From: Colletes latitarsis
Taxonomy: Eukaryota > Arthropoda > Insecta > Hymenoptera > Colletidae
Direction: 5' to 3'
Length of the DNA: 64,000 nucleotides
Assembly (NCBI RefSeq): GCF_051014445.1
Contig: NC_135141.1
Location: forward strand, 15,190,001-15,254,000
Below, piece by piece: positions 23,421-36,266 of this stretch. The notes under the pieces were generated by a model. It saw only the letters and a program-made list of their open reading frames with translations, was not told the origin of the DNA and ran no database searches. Within the stretch, counting starts at the first letter, position 1. Each line of letters opens with the position of its first letter. The translations under genes and the position numbers were made by a program.

Positions 23421-24164
23421 TTAACGAAGAATTTAAGGACTTTTTGTTATATCACAGTTTACTCGTAGAACACACTGTTGAAACGTGGAAGATCCTGTAC
23501 AAGAAATGCAGTGAAGAAAATAAGAAAAAGGGTATAGCCGAATAAGGGGGTCAAATGTGCCCCCAAACCGAATTGAACGAATGATAGGTCATTCGATAGC
23601 TTATCCAAAAAAAACCATGTGTGCAAATTTTTAACTTGAAATCTCGACCGTGGGGGTAGTAATGGGGTGAAAACGAAAATCATGTTTTTGAACAATTTCT
23701 CTTAACCTATTGAGTAAAAAAATGTAAAAAAATTCAGAGACACTTCGGGTACTGGGACACATATTTTGGGAGATTTTCAGATTTTTTGATCGAAGAACCA
23801 GGTAGTAAAAAATAAAAAACCGCAAAAAATGCCGAAAAATGCCAATTACGTATCGAAGGAGGCCCGGAACTACTTTTATACTTTTACAGTAAACACGTAT
23901 TGCTATTACTATTATTCTCAATTTTTTTCAGATTTTTCATTTTGGTGCGCCGCAGTGAAAAAAAATAAAAACCGATTTTTTCCTCATTTTCTGCGTATTA
24001 GAGTAACTTACACGTTGAATTTTTATGCATTCTTCAATATGCGAGTGTTTTGTACACTGTTTAATGTTTCTACACTAAGCAAAATTACATAACAATTGAA
24101 AGAAATAAAATAAACCAACCGTTGAGCGCAACATATCCTAAAAAATCAACGATGTTTTCAACAG

Positions 24165-24247
24165 GGTCGTTGGCGCAGCGTTAGTGTCCGACTGTAGAAC
24201 CGCTGGAAGTTTTTTTACCGTAGGGTCGAGTCTCTCTTTGGGACTTA
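24165..24247 (+). other. tRNA-like Pol III promoter segment, left foldback arm
   Basis: TGGCGCAGCGTTAGTG (24171) fits an internal A box, and GGGTCGAGTCT (24223-24233) fits a B box 52 bp downstream. This is the spacing of a tRNA gene or a tRNA-derived SINE head. I could not fold a full cloverleaf: the T stem and anticodon stem pair poorly. I therefore call it tRNA-derived rather than a functional tRNA gene. Confidence 0.55.
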
Positions 24248-24943
24248 GTATTTTTTTTTCAAATTCTAACTATATAACAATGATTTATATTTATTTATAA
24301 ATATTCTAAAGGCATTTTACAAATATTTTAACCTGAAATATATATAAATATAATTTTGGAGCGTCTTTGCGTCCTTATTTTTTTTGTCAACCACGATTAT
24401 TGTTTAACATCTCTTAAACTGAACTTAATGTGAAATGTTAGTTATCAAATCTCTTACCTTTGACTATTGTGAATGGATTAGAACAGAAGATTCTATACTG
24501 GCTTACTATTACTTCTTCAACCCCTTCGATCAAGCAGATCTTTCCTTTTTGTTCTCTTTCTTTGATAAATATGAATGTTTGCTACAGAGTAACTTGCTAT
24601 AGAGTGACTAATAACGGAAAATAATTTTACGAAAAAAACCATTCCTAATAGCTACAATGTACCAGAAAACTGTCATAAACCGAATTTTCAAATCACTTTG
24701 GATTTTAACAGTATATTAAATATTGCTATAGTTTAACAATATGTATCCTTAATTTTTTTGAAGTTATTTTTAAATGATGTGGAGATAAGAAAATCATCCT
24801 ATGCAAAAATCGCACCAAAATTATATTTATACATATTTCAGGTTAAAATATTTGTAAAATGCCTTTAGAATATTTATAAATAAATATAAACCATTGTTAT
24901 ATAGTTAGAATTTGAAAAAAAAAATAACGAATAAAAAAAAATT

Positions 24944-25031
24944 CTAAGTCCCAAAGAGAGACCCGAACCTACGGTAAAAAAACTTCCAGCGGTTCCACAG
25001 TCGAACACTCTAACGCTGCGCCAACGACGTC
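24944..25031 (-). other. tRNA-like Pol III promoter segment, right foldback arm
   Basis: The inverted partner of 24165-24247. Read on the minus strand it has TGGCGCAGCGTTAGAGTG (A box) and GGTTCGGGTCT (B box). The B box here is closer to the canonical GGTTCGANTCC at its GGTTCG start than the left arm, so the arms have diverged independently. The two promoters point toward each other across the foldback spacer. Confidence 0.55.
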
Positions 25032-25667
25032 GTTGAAAACATCGTTGATTTTTTAGGATATGTTGCGCTCAACGGTTGGTTTATTTTGTTTCTTTCAATT
25101 GTTATGTAATTCTGCTTAGTGTAGAGACATTAAACAGTGTACAAAACACTCGTATATCGAAGAATGCATAAAAATTCAACGTGTAACTTACTCTAATACG
25201 CAGAAAATGAGGAAAAAATCGGTTTTTATTTTTTTTCACTGCGGCGCACCAAAATGAAAAATCTGAAAAAAATTGAGAATAATAGCAATAGCAATACGTG
25301 TTTACTGTAAAAGTATAAAAGTAGTTCCGGGCTTCCTTCGATACGTAATTGGCATTTTTCGGCATTTTTTGCGGTTTTTTATTTTTTACTACCTGGTTCT
25401 TCGATCAAAAAATCTGAAAATCTCCCAAAATATGTGTCCCAGTACCCGAAGTGTCTCTGAATTTTTTTACATTTTTTTACTCAATAGGTTAAGAGAAATT
25501 GTTCAAAAACATGATTTTCGTTTTCACCCCATTACTACCCCCACGGTCGAGATTTCAAGTTAAAAATTTGCACACATGGTTTTTTTTGGATAAGCTATCG
25601 AATGGCCCATCATTCGTTCAATTCGGTTTGGGGGCACATTTGACCCCCTTATTCGGCTATACCCTTT

Positions 25668-26802
25668 AGCATGAGAGCTCTAATAGCACGAACATCCCGA
25701 AACAATGTTCCGAGGTTGTCCCGTGGTAGGTGGGTGGTCTGCTCGATGAAGAGTTATTGCGAATGCACGTAGCGTAAAAAAATGGAGGCTGGCAAAAATT
25801 CTGCTCCAGTTGTCCGGGAATTGTGCACGTTCGTTCACGGATGCGGTTGTTTAGGTGAATTATCGGCTGTGCAATGTTGCTGCTCCCGATATCCGATTAT
25901 CCGGTACGCCGTATCGAGATTTTCTCGGGAACGGCCAAGTCCTTGGACCCCGGAGTGGTTCGAAACGGTCGCCTTGGGGTTCGGTACCCGCCCAGAGCGT
26001 GCACGCGATGCTTGCCTGCCTGGCGCGTTTCACCGTCGGAGAGACCTTCGCCGATTAGTCGTCGAAAGTCGAATTGCGACACCGAAACAACGTATTCATG
26101 GCGCGAGCGACGCTCGTTTTCCTCGCCATCGCACTGCGAACTCGGTACCGCGCCAACAAACAAAAATCACTCTCGACTTCTCAACGTTGGACATTTTTTC
26201 ATCTTTCGCGTAATATAATTAAATACGCGTACATTTTAGACACTCTATATATTACTAACGCCCTTAGAGGTGAGCATAATTAATTTCACGTTTCTATCTC
26301 ATGTACGAAGAAATTTAAGAGGTTAGGTTACTCCAACGGTATGGAAAACAAGGCAATTTTTTAAGAAGTAACCAGTCAATTATCCTGAGACTTTGCATTG
26401 TTTAATATACTTGGCAATGTTTAAAAAATATTTATAATTAAGCCTACATGGCGCCATGTTCCAGAGTCACTTCGTTTCTTGATGCCTGACTGGTGTGCAG
26501 GATTATGGTAAAATGGTTGTCGAAATGTTCCATTAACTATGATAAAAGTCCTTAAAATGAACAATATGGCAGATATTCGAAACCTAAAATCGAGTTTTTA
26601 TTACTGATATTTCGCAGAATTATTAGACAATTTTTAAAAAACGGATCGTCAATGCTTAATAAATATAATAGTAAAGATAACTTAATTACAATTAATTAAT
26701 TACGTTTATAAATTAAACGTAAGATAATATTATTTAAGCCAAAAAACAAAATATCGAATTTTTCAAAATTTTACAGTTACCTAACCCCTTAAGGAAAGTA
26801 AT
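25668..26802. other. GC-rich island followed by AT-rich spacer
   Basis: 25690-26210 is GC- and CpG-rich, with three overlapping plus-strand frames (up to 143 codons at 25782-26213) and one minus-strand frame. None carries a known domain, and a choice between them cannot be made from sequence. 26220-26802 is AT-rich, with no feature seen. Confidence 0.5.
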
Positions 26803-27150
26803 GTGAGAATGTTTTGATTTTGGTGGGACAAAATGGAAGGTCGTCACAACAAAAATGCAATTAATACTAACTATTTCGTTCAACTGTATATTAATATTCA
26901 GTGACATCACCTTTTTCTTGGACGACGTCTAATGTACGCTCAGGAATTGATTTATACAATTTCTTAATACGTTTTTGTTTTTGTTTTAAGAGTCTCCAAT
27001 CTTTAATAATACTGTCTCTCAAGAGTTATTAGTATAATTACTAATTATATTAAGTAATTAAGTAATGTAAGAATGTTTTGATTTTGGTGGGACAAAATGG
27101 TAGGTCGTTACAACAAAAATGCAATTAATACTAACTATTTCATTCGATTT
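26803..27150 (-). pseudogene. Tc1-like element debris: transposase C-terminus and duplicated 3' end
   Basis: The minus strand at 26998-26891 encodes WRLLKQKQKRIKKLYKSIPE then RTLDVVQEKGDVTEY and a stop. This matches the Tc1-family C-terminal pattern (LV-SMPRR---VI-AKG--TKY). The downstream 3' flank (26803-26893, AATGTTTTGATTTTGGTGGG) is repeated in direct orientation at 27063-27150. That implies two overlapping or tandemly rearranged copies. No catalytic region remains. Confidence 0.55.
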
Positions 27151-27154
27151 CTGT

Positions 27155-27255
27155 TAAATTCAATTCCAAGACGAAGACGAAATAAATTTAGAACGTCGAT
27201 TAATCAAAATTTTGATTATTGAAAATAATAACACGAGTTCGAAATTGCACACTCA
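27155..27255 (+). repeat. 110-bp dispersed repeat, copy 1
   Basis: It contains AAGACGAAGACGAAATAAAT, GAACGTCGATTAATCAAAAT and ATAACACGAGTTCGAAATTG. The same block occurs at 40930-41030 and, inverted, at 47362-47465, each time close to a CAGGGTG-family element. Its origin is unknown. Confidence 0.8.
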
Positions 27256-27347
27256 TGTTTATAACGTATAATAAAACAAAAATACTACTATCTTTTGTTA
27301 GATACGAGTATTCTAAAATTATCGATACTAAACACTTAATAAATATA

Positions 27348-28501
27348 CAGGGTGTTCGGCCACCCCTGGGAAAAATTTTAATGGGAGATTCTACAGGTCA
27401 AAATAAGACGAAAATCAAGAAAAATTATTGAAAAATTAAGTTAAAAAATTTCAAATCATTCTGGAAAAATTATTTTTGGTTATGGGGGGCAATTACAATC
27501 ATTTTTAGTGAATAGACATACCCTCGAAATCCTGCGCATTTTCGAGAAAAAAATTCGAGTAGGTCGACAAATTCGACAAAATTAAAATATTTCAAATCGT
27601 TATGAAAAAATTATTTTTGGTTATGGGGGGCAATTACAATCATTTTTAGTGAATACACATACCTCCGAAATCCCATCCTCTTTCGAGAAAAAAAATTCCT
27701 TACCGAAAATATAATTTCTGGCCAGAAATGTCTGCTCGAATTTTCATGCAAATCTTTAAAACGTCATAACTCCTGAACGGTTTGGACGATTTTAATGTTT
27801 AAAAAAGCAAACTACGCGTATTTAGATGAAGAATATGTAGAAATTGTAAAAATATTCGGAAAGTTGATCCTTGACTCCGTAAACTGAGAAAAACCCTATA
27901 AAAATGGTCCAATTTTCAATCAGCCATAACTCCTACAATAGTGAATATATTTCATTGAAATTTTGAGGGGAACTAGAGTTCATAAATACCTGTAAAAAAT
28001 TATTAAACAATTTTTCTGTACAGCGCCAACCAAATTTATTAAAAACGAAAAACTAATTTTTAAGAAAAATCGACAGGGTGTGGGTGCCTAAATTTTTTGG
28101 CGAAAATGAAAAGTTTCAAATCGTTCTGAAAAAATTATTTTCGGCTGTAGGGGTCATTTACAATCATTTTTGGTGAATCCACATACCCACGAAATCCTAC
28201 GCATTTTCAAGAAAAAAATTCAAGAAGGTGGCTAAATTTTTTAACGAAAAAGAAAAATTTCAAATCGTTCTGGAAAAATTATGTTCGGTTGCGGGGGGCA
28301 ATTACAATCATTTTTGGTCATGAGTCATACCATCGAAATCCCACCCACTTTCTAGAAAAAAATTCAGGAAGGGCGGAACTTTAAATGTTAATAACTTTTT
28401 AACGAAGCCTCCATCAAGAAATTGGTATTCTTGATTTTGATTTTATTTTGACCTCTAGAATCTCCCATTAAAATTTTTCCTAGGGGTGGCCGAACACCCT
28501 G
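27348..28501. mobile_element. CAGGGTG-family element E6, complete
   Basis: Left CAGGGTGTTCGGCCACCCCT and right AGGGGTGGCCGAACACCCTG form TIRs that continue inward through AATTTTAATGGGAGATTCTA and its mirror. TA flanks both ends (27346-27347, 28502-28503). At 1,154 bp it is the shortest complete copy: four A blocks and one B block. Because its ends are the most regular, it is a good reference for the family. No coding capacity. Confidence 0.88.
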
Positions 28502-29894
28502 TATAATAGCGAAAATACTGTTTAAAAGAAGACGAAGTAGTTTTTTGGTTTCTTCTCGAATGCTGCAAGTTGAAAAAATTTCAAATAAAAATTGTTAAAT
28601 GTGTTATATTTTTCCAGACACCCTATCGTTGGCGTAGATTTTGATAGCTTTCCAGTAATCTCCGCTCGGAGTTAAAAAATATCAGCAGCGTGCGAATGCA
28701 GAGATTTGCAGACGTGAATCATTTGCATTGGTCTCGCGGTGCACCGTCACTTTGTCAGGATTTTGCATACTTGGTGAACCGGGGATTTAGTCCAACTCGA
28801 TCATCGAGAGAGACAGCGTCGTGCAATCGGAGGTCGCGATTAATTGCGCCGAGTTCCATCGATTAATCGACGATTTCGAGTTTATCTTACTCAAGGATTC
28901 GATCCCCAGGCGACACATAATAATCGTTCCGGCGATTTCGAGATCATGTTTATTAAACTAGTAACGCGTATGTTGGATAATTAGCGCGATGCATAATTAA
29001 TTTATGGTAAATCGACGCTAACTCGGGTTAGCTATCGATCGCGCTGCTCGGGAGACCGTGGAGAACGCAACAGGTGAGCGAGCATCCTCCAAGGATAAAG
29101 GGAATCGACTCGATTCATTGGAATCTGGAGCACATTTTGGTTCATTCCGACATAGCTCGCGAACCTGATTCGATCAATTCTAACGAGTAAATAGAATTTT
29201 AAACAATTCCACGTACCTTTAACTACGATTTAAGCAAAACACGAACACCAGGCGAACTCCACGATGTTTTCTTCTCAAACGGAAAATTAATAGTGGTTTC
29301 TTCTTAGTTTTAAAACAATTAGGTCGATGCATATGAAATGACGTTTTTACAGACGATACATAATATATTTAATCAAAACAATTTCCACGCAAGTGTACAC
29401 ATTTTTTCCAACGAGTTCTGAATTTCAATGTCCTAGATTGGAAAGGATTTTCACTTCTATAATCTAAACATTCTTGGAATTTTATTTTTACACTTTTTTC
29501 GTTTGGAAATGATTAATTCTTCAAGAAGTAGTTTAAATTTTTAAAAACCTTAAAGTCTGTAGGGGCAAGTTATTATATAAAATCCATTTTCCATCGCAAA
29601 TAACAGTACATATTGTTAGTTTCTTTGTTTTTCTTATTTGAGTCAAATAACGAACAATGGACTCTTGTTAATCAATTATATTCGTGTTCATATGCTTAAT
29701 TTCATATATCTTATAATTATGAGTATAACGCTAAACTTTAACTCTCTAGTTTTTACTAAAGAATGAGTAACCTATTTCTTAATCTGATACAATGTTAGCA
29801 TACACGTGTGCATTATGTTTGCTCCGATTTGCGTCATTGTTTTACGTCAAGCAATTCTGGAAACAATTGCATAGCAAGTGTGACCGTATGACAT
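28502..29894. other. Single-copy-looking spacer, no gene seen
   Basis: 28620-29170 is GC-richer with many CpG and TCGA words; the rest is AT-rich. No open frame of note, no repeat shared with the window, and no RNA gene found. Confidence 0.5.
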
Positions 29895-31122
29895 TTTAAA
29901 AATACGCATGAAATTTCAGGGAACCATTTTTGGCCTCACATTAGATTTTCGGCAAGTAATTTTTCTCTCGAAAATACGTAGGATTTCGGGGGTATATGTA
30001 ACGACCAAAAGTTATTGTAATTGACCCCCATAACCAAAAATAATTTTTTCATAACGATTTGAAATATTTTAATTTTGTCGAATTTGTCGACCTACTCGAA
30101 TTTTTTTCTCGAAAATGCGCAGGATTTCGAGGGTATGTCTATTCACTAAAAATGATTGTAATTGACCCCCATAACCAAAAATAATTTTTTCATAACGATT
30201 TGAAATATTTTAATTTTGTCGAAAAATTTGTCGACCTACTCGAATTTTTTTCTCGAAAATGCGCAGGATTTCGAGGGTATGTATAATGACCAAACATGAT
30301 TGTACTTGACCACCGCAACCGATAATAATTTTTCCAGAACCATTTGAAACTTTTCAATTTTCAGGGTACCAGACAGTTATAATCAGACATTCTATTTTCA
30401 GTAACGAATTTTTTTTTCGAAAATGCATAGGATTTCGGTGGTATGTGTATTCACCAAAAATGATTATAATCGATTCCTACAACCGAAAATAATTTTTTTA
30501 GAGCGATTTAAAAAAATTTTTTTTTTCGCCAGGAAATTTCAGCACATACCCTAATTGTTTTCTCGAAAGAGGGTAGGATTTCGAGGGTATGTCTATTCAC
30601 CGAAAATGATTGTAATCGACTCCTACAGCCAAAAATATTTTTTTCCGCACGATTTAAAATTTTTCAATTTCCAGGGTACCAGACAGTTATAGATATTCTA
30701 TTTTCAGTAACGAATTTTTTTCTTGAAAATGCGTAGGATTTCGGAGGTATGTGTGTTCACCAAAAATTATTATAATTGACTCCTACAACAGAAAATAATT
30801 TTTTTAGAACGATTATAAAAATTCATTTTTCGCCAAAAAATTTCAGGGCATACACTAATTTTTTTCTCGAAAGTGGATAGGATTTCGGGGGTATGTGTAT
30901 TCACCAAAAATGATTGTAATCGACTCCTACAGCCAAAAATATTTTTTTCAGAACGATTTGAAATTTTTCAATTTTCAGGGTACCAGACAGTTATGATCAG
31001 ACATTCTATTTTCAGTAACGAATTTTTTTCTCAAAAATACGTAGTTTTTGGAGGTATGTATATTCACCAAAAATGATTGTAATTAACTCCCTCAACCGAA
31101 AATAATTTTTTCAGAATGATTT
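29895..31122. repeat. CAGGGTG-family fragment E7 (reverse)
   Basis: A string of A blocks on the minus strand (GGATTTCGGGGGTATG / GGATTTCGAGGGTATG at about 29981, 30121, 30270, 30430, 30578, 30736, 30880). It carries a distinctive side motif, GGGTACCAGACAGTTAT, at about 30364, 30674 and 30978, roughly 305-310 bp apart, so a two-block unit has been repeated. No TIR remains at either end. Confidence 0.78.
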
Positions 31123-32108
31123 GTGTTGTTGTGTTAAGTACATTCTATAATTTTTTGAAAATTTAAATTTCCTATAAATGCATAAATATCCGCAGTATAA
31201 TTAGTATTTCTGACAGTTGTAGGAGCCAGAAGCTTTTAATTTCTGAACGTTTCGTTTATCTTCACCATACCAAAGCTGTTCGACGCATGTTCCATAAATG
31301 TAATTGAATAATTTCGCCCGTAAAGAATGTGGAATAAAATTGTGAAACAGAGCAAAAACGAACTATCGTGATTCTATTCTCTAGCGTCGCGTGATACGAT
31401 TGCAAATTGGCGCCGAGAATCACGCTAATCTCGTTCATCTTCGAGTCCAATTGAATTTCTCGCGTGCTCGGTCAACTTGACGGAACGAAGAGAAAAAATC
31501 AACGCGACTCGACGAAACGTTTCCGACAATGAATTGCCCGATTCCACAGTTTTTTTTTCTCTGCGGAGCCCGCGTTCGACACTTGGCGAAACAAAAATCG
31601 ACGCTGCTCGCGAGGCAAAGAGATGGCGGCGCACGAAAGAGAGAAAACGAGCTCAGCAGTGAGATATTTATTGCAGGAAATATGCGAAGGGTTCCGTGAC
31701 CTTTCATTTTTTGGCGTAAAAACGCGCTCGGCACGCGCGCCTCTCGATATCGAGTTTAATGAAAAAACGAAAACGAGAAAAAATATAAATAACAGAACAA
31801 GTTCGTGATCGTCTTTGATGAACTCGACGAGGTCTTCAACTCTGCGAGCCAATTGCGTAAAACGATTCGAAAGCAAAAAAGATAATTAAATAGCATTTTG
31901 GAGTAAACAGTGCTCGACGGAGGCTGCGCGAGGCACTTTTATCTTTCGATCGTCTGGTCAAAGTATTCTGCTTTTGTTTTAGCGTGCACCAGACGTATTC
32001 GACTTGTTTCGATATACGCGTGTAATTAAAACTGAGAATCGTTGCGATTTAACGAACGACTTTCGAAGTTTCTTTATTTGGAGAAAGCTTTTTCGGAACA
32101 ATTAATTG
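31123..32108. other. CpG-rich island and spacer
   Basis: 31430-31860 is rich in CpG, with several overlapping frames on both strands (up to 125 codons, minus). No domain is recognised. The remainder is mixed composition without visible structure. Confidence 0.5.
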
Positions 32109-33019
32109 GAACCGGGGGCTTGGACGTTGTTGAAACAAAGAACTTTGGAAAATAACCATTTATCAGTTCATTTGAAAAGTCAAATTATTTTTCTCCAAAT
32201 TTGTTGAATTTCAAGTGAAATCTTTAGTTTTTAGTTTAATTTCTCAAGTGACTCAAAAAATCTCCAAAGTTTAAGAATTTATTGTGGCTAGAACCGGGGG
32301 CTTGGACGTTGTTGAGACAAAGAACTTTGGAAAATAACCATTTATCAGTTCATTTGAACAGTCAAATTATTTTTCTCCAAATTTGTTGAATTTCAAGTGA
32401 AATCTTTAGTTTTTAGTTTAACTTCTCAAATGACTCAAAAAATCTCCAAAGTTTAAGAATTTATTGTGGCTAGAACCGGGGGCTTGGACGTTGTTGAGAC
32501 AAAGAACTTTGGAAAATAACCTTTTATCAGTACATTTGAACGGTCAAATTATTTTTCTCCAAATTTGTTGACTTTCAAGTGAAATCTTTAGTTTTTAGTT
32601 TAATTTCTCAAATGACTCAAAAAATCTCCAAAGTTTAAGAATTTATTGTGGCTAGAACCGGGGGCTTGGACGTTGTTGAGACAAAGAACTTTGGAAAATA
32701 ACCATTTATCAGTTCATTTGCAAGGTCAAATTATTTTTCTCCAAATTTGTTGAATTTCAAGTGAAATCTTTAGTTTTTAGTGTAATTTCTCAAATGACTC
32801 AAAAAATCTTCAAAGTTTAAGAATTTATTGTGGCTAGAACCGGGGGCTTGGACGTTGTTGAGACAAAGAACTTTGGAAAATGAGCATTTATTAGTTCATT
32901 TGAACAGTCAAATTATTTTTCTCCAAATTTTTTGAATTTCAAGTGAAATCTTTAGTTTTTAGTTTAATTTCTCAAATGACTCAAAAAATCTCCAAAGTTT
33001 AAGAATTTTTTGTGGCTAG
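32109..33019. repeat. 182-bp satellite array, 5 copies
   Basis: GAACCGGGGGCTTGGACG recurs at 32109, 32291, 32473, 32655 and 32837 with an exact 182-bp period. The final unit ends in TGTGGCTAGAATGAAAG. Units differ by only a few substitutions. Not related to the 197- or 198-bp arrays. No coding potential. Confidence 0.97.
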
Positions 33020-34235
33020 AATGAAAGTTAATTTGTTCAAATCAGATATCTTATAACAACCTCTTATGTAAAATTATTTATTTTATTAAAAATAATTTAT
33101 TTCCATGAGGCGCAAAATAAAAATTAAGAAAGTACTTCTCACGATTCCAATAATACTCAATTATATAGAAATAACTTGTCGTTAAACCTTTAATTATAAA
33201 TCACAAGTGTTTTTCTTTTTATGTTTCTTATTATCATGTAAAATTTACTTTGATTTACATATTGCCACATATTAAAACGTTTTTTATCATACTTTTGTTA
33301 ATTCTAGAACAAAATTATTCGAAGAAAAGCCTTTAATTTGGGCCAAGGTGTTAATACAAGTAAAACATTTCTATATTGTTCTAATAACAACAATATATCT
33401 GCATTGATCTGATTCTAAATTGAATAAAAAAATACAATTATCGTATATTTTATTCGTATAAAAGTTAGTTGTTGTAGAAAAATGATTGTAATCGACGTAA
33501 TAATTAAAATAGCAAAGTTACGTTTAAATTTTTCGACCCAAATTTTTTGATTTTCTTCTGAAATATAAAAAAGAAGAAGCAGTAATATAAGAATAAAACA
33601 CTATAAAAATTGTTCCTATATTTTGAAATAATAACTAATGAAGTAACTATAATACAGAGATTAAAGAAAATAATTTATTCCAACACATGTCTATAAAAAA
33701 ATTTAAGATAAGGTGCATCGTTTTGAATATTTGTTAAAATAAACTTATAGTAATTATTTCATTCATAACATCTATTCCCACACATTACTAGAATTTTCGT
33801 ACTCAAGGTCATGTAAAAGACAAGCTATCAGAGCATTGACCTAGGCTTGACCTCATCTATTACGCCACGATTATCATAATACTTTCCCAATATTTCCCTC
33901 TAACGTCTTTTCTTATGATCAAACACAAATAAGATCGTATGTATATAATTCTTCATCATATTTTTTATCATCTTTGACTATTAATCGTTTTCACATATTT
34001 AATAATAAAACCTGTTCTTCTGTATATTTACTATAATTTTATTACTCATCTTTACTTTTTAACAGTATGTTATTCTTGATAATTCACCTGGTAAACAATA
34101 TATACTTTTTAAATTACTCCATTTTATATTTCAAACTAATATTCATACAGAAATGTATCCAAATTTGAGTTGGAAAGTTAAACATAATATTCTTATTTAA
34201 ATTGTGTTTGTATTCCTACACTTTATTAGTGTTTA
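33020..34235. other. Very AT-rich spacer, no gene seen
   Basis: Mostly A/T with frequent stops in every frame. No repeat copy or RNA gene noticed up to the TA at the left edge of E8. Confidence 0.5.
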
Positions 34236-34237
34236 TA

Positions 34238-36266
34238 CAGGGTGATCGGCCACCACTGGGAAAAATTTTAATGGAGGATTTTAGAGGCCAAAATAACACG
34301 AAAATCAAGAATACCAATTTGTTGATGAAGGCTTCGTTAAACAATTAACGTTTAAAGTTCCGACCGTATTGAATTTTTTTCTCGAAAATGCACAAGATTT
34401 CGGGGGTACGTTTATTCACCAAAAATGATTGTAATTAACCCCTGCAACCAAAAGTATTTTTTTTAGAACGATTTGAAATTTTTTTTTTCGTCGAAGCACC
34501 TACCCCCTCTTGATTTTTTTTAAAAATTCCTTTTTCATTTTTAGTAATTTTGTTTGACACCCTACAGAAAAGTTGTCTAATACTTTTTTGTAGGAACCCA
34601 TGAGCTCTACTTAAAAAAAAAGTTTCATTGAAATACATTCACTATCTAAGGAATTATGGTCGTTTGAAAATTGGACCATTTTTATGGGGGTTTTCTCTCT
34701 TTACGGGGTCATGGAATAACTTTTTCAATATTGTTAGAATTTCTACATATTCTACACTAAAAAACGCGTCGTTTGCCTTTCTAAACATTAAAATCGTCCA
34801 ATCCGTTCAAGATTTATGATGTTTTAAATATTCGCAAGAAATTTCAGGGAAGCATTCAGCGCCTGAAATTATATTTTCGGTAAGGAATTTTTTTCTCGAA
34901 AATGCGTATGATTTCGGGGGTATGTTTATTCACCAAAAATGATTGTAATTAACCCCTGCAACCAAAAGTATTTTTTTTAGAACGATTTGAAATTTTTTTT
35001 TTCGTCGAAGCACCTACCCCCTGTCGATTTTTCTTAAAAATTCCTTTTTCATTTTTAGTAATTTTGTTTGACGCTGTATAGAAAAGTTGTCTAATACTTT
35101 TTTGTAGTTGCCTATGTGCTCTACTTAAAAAAAAGTTTCATTGAAATACATTCACTATCTTAGGAATTATGGTCGTTTGAAAATTGGACCATTTTTATGG
35201 GGGTTTTCTCAACTTTACGGGGTCAAGGAATAACTTTTTCAATATTGTTAGAATTTCTACATATTCTACACTAAAAAACGCGTCGTTTGCCTTTCTAAAC
35301 ATTAAAATCGTCCAATCCGTTCAAGATTTATGACGTTTTAAAGATTCGCAAGAAATTTCAGGGAAGCATTCAGCGCCTGAAATTATATTTTTGGTAAGGA
35401 ATTTTTTTCTCGAAAATGCGTATGATTTCGGGGGTATGTTTATTCACCAAAAATGATAGTAATTAACCCCTGCAACCAAAAGTATTTTTTTTAGAACGAT
35501 TTGAAATTTTTTTTTCGTCGAAACACCTACCTCCTGTCGATTTTTCTTAAAAATTCCTTTTTCATTTTTAGTAATTTTGTTTGACACCCTACAGGAAAGT
35601 TGTCTAATACTTTTTTGTAGGTACCCATGAGCTCTACTTCAGAAAAAAATTGCATTGAAATATATTCACAATTGTAGGAGTTATGACTGTTTGAAAATTG
35701 GACCATTTTTATGGGGTTTTTCTCATTTTAAGGGGTCAAGGACCAACTTATTGAATATTTTTGCGATTTGTAAATATTCTCCACCAAAATACGCGTAGTT
35801 TGCTTCTTTAAGCATTAAAATCGTCCAATCCGTTCAGAAGTTATAACGTTTTAAAGATTCGCAAGAAATTTCAGGGAAGCATTCAGCGCCTGAAATTATA
35901 TTTTTGGTAAGGAATTTTTTTCTCGAAAATGCGTATGATTTCGGGGGTACGTCTATTCACCAAAAATGATTGTAATTGACCCCCACGGCTAACAATATTT
36001 TTTTCAGAACGATTTGAAATATTTTAATTTCATCGAAAAGTTTTACACCTTCTCGAATTTTTTTCTAGAAAATGGTTAGGATTTCGAAGGTATATGTATT
36101 CACCAAAAATGATTGTAATTGACCCTCGCAACCGAAAATAATTTTTCCAGAACGATTTGAAATTTTTGAATTTAATTGTTAATAACTTTTTATTCTTGAT
36201 TTTCGTCTTATTTTGGCCTTTAAAATCCCCCATTAAAATTTTTCCCAGGGGTGGCCGAACACTCTG
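34238..36266. mobile_element. CAGGGTG-family element E8, complete; 514-bp units x3
   Basis: Termini CAGGGTGATCGGCCACCACT and GGGGTGGCCGAACACTCTG, each flanked by TA (34236-34237, 36267-36268). The interior reads on the minus strand. Three A+B units have boundaries marked by CATTCAGCGCCTGAAATTAT at 34853, 35367 and 35880 (period 513-514 bp). The units are closely similar, suggesting tandem growth after insertion. No transposase. Confidence 0.87.

Larger units (their letters stand above)
23527..25667. mobile_element. Foldback element with arms of about 840 bp
   Basis: The left arm (23527-24365) begins AAAGGGTATAGCCGAATAAG. The right arm (24810-25667) is its reverse complement, ending CTTATTCGGCTATACCCTTT. 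The spacer between them is about 445 bp (24366-24809). Arms look about 95-97% identical: a matched 87-codon frame in both (23829-24092 + and 25102-25365 -) differs at five residues. The frames match no known protein and are probably incidental. Outer flanks share no clear target duplication, so this may be a foldback transposon or a local inverted duplication. Confidence 0.9.

Noticed and set aside
23829..24092. 87-codon frame present in both foldback arms
   Set aside because: Preserved because the arms are nearly identical; low-complexity aromatic-rich composition and an equally long opposite-strand frame argue against coding.
25782..26213. 143-codon plus-strand frame in a GC-rich island
   Set aside because: Two other plus frames and a minus frame are open over the same bases, there is no known domain, and GC-rich sequence has few stops. 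No basis to choose a coding frame.
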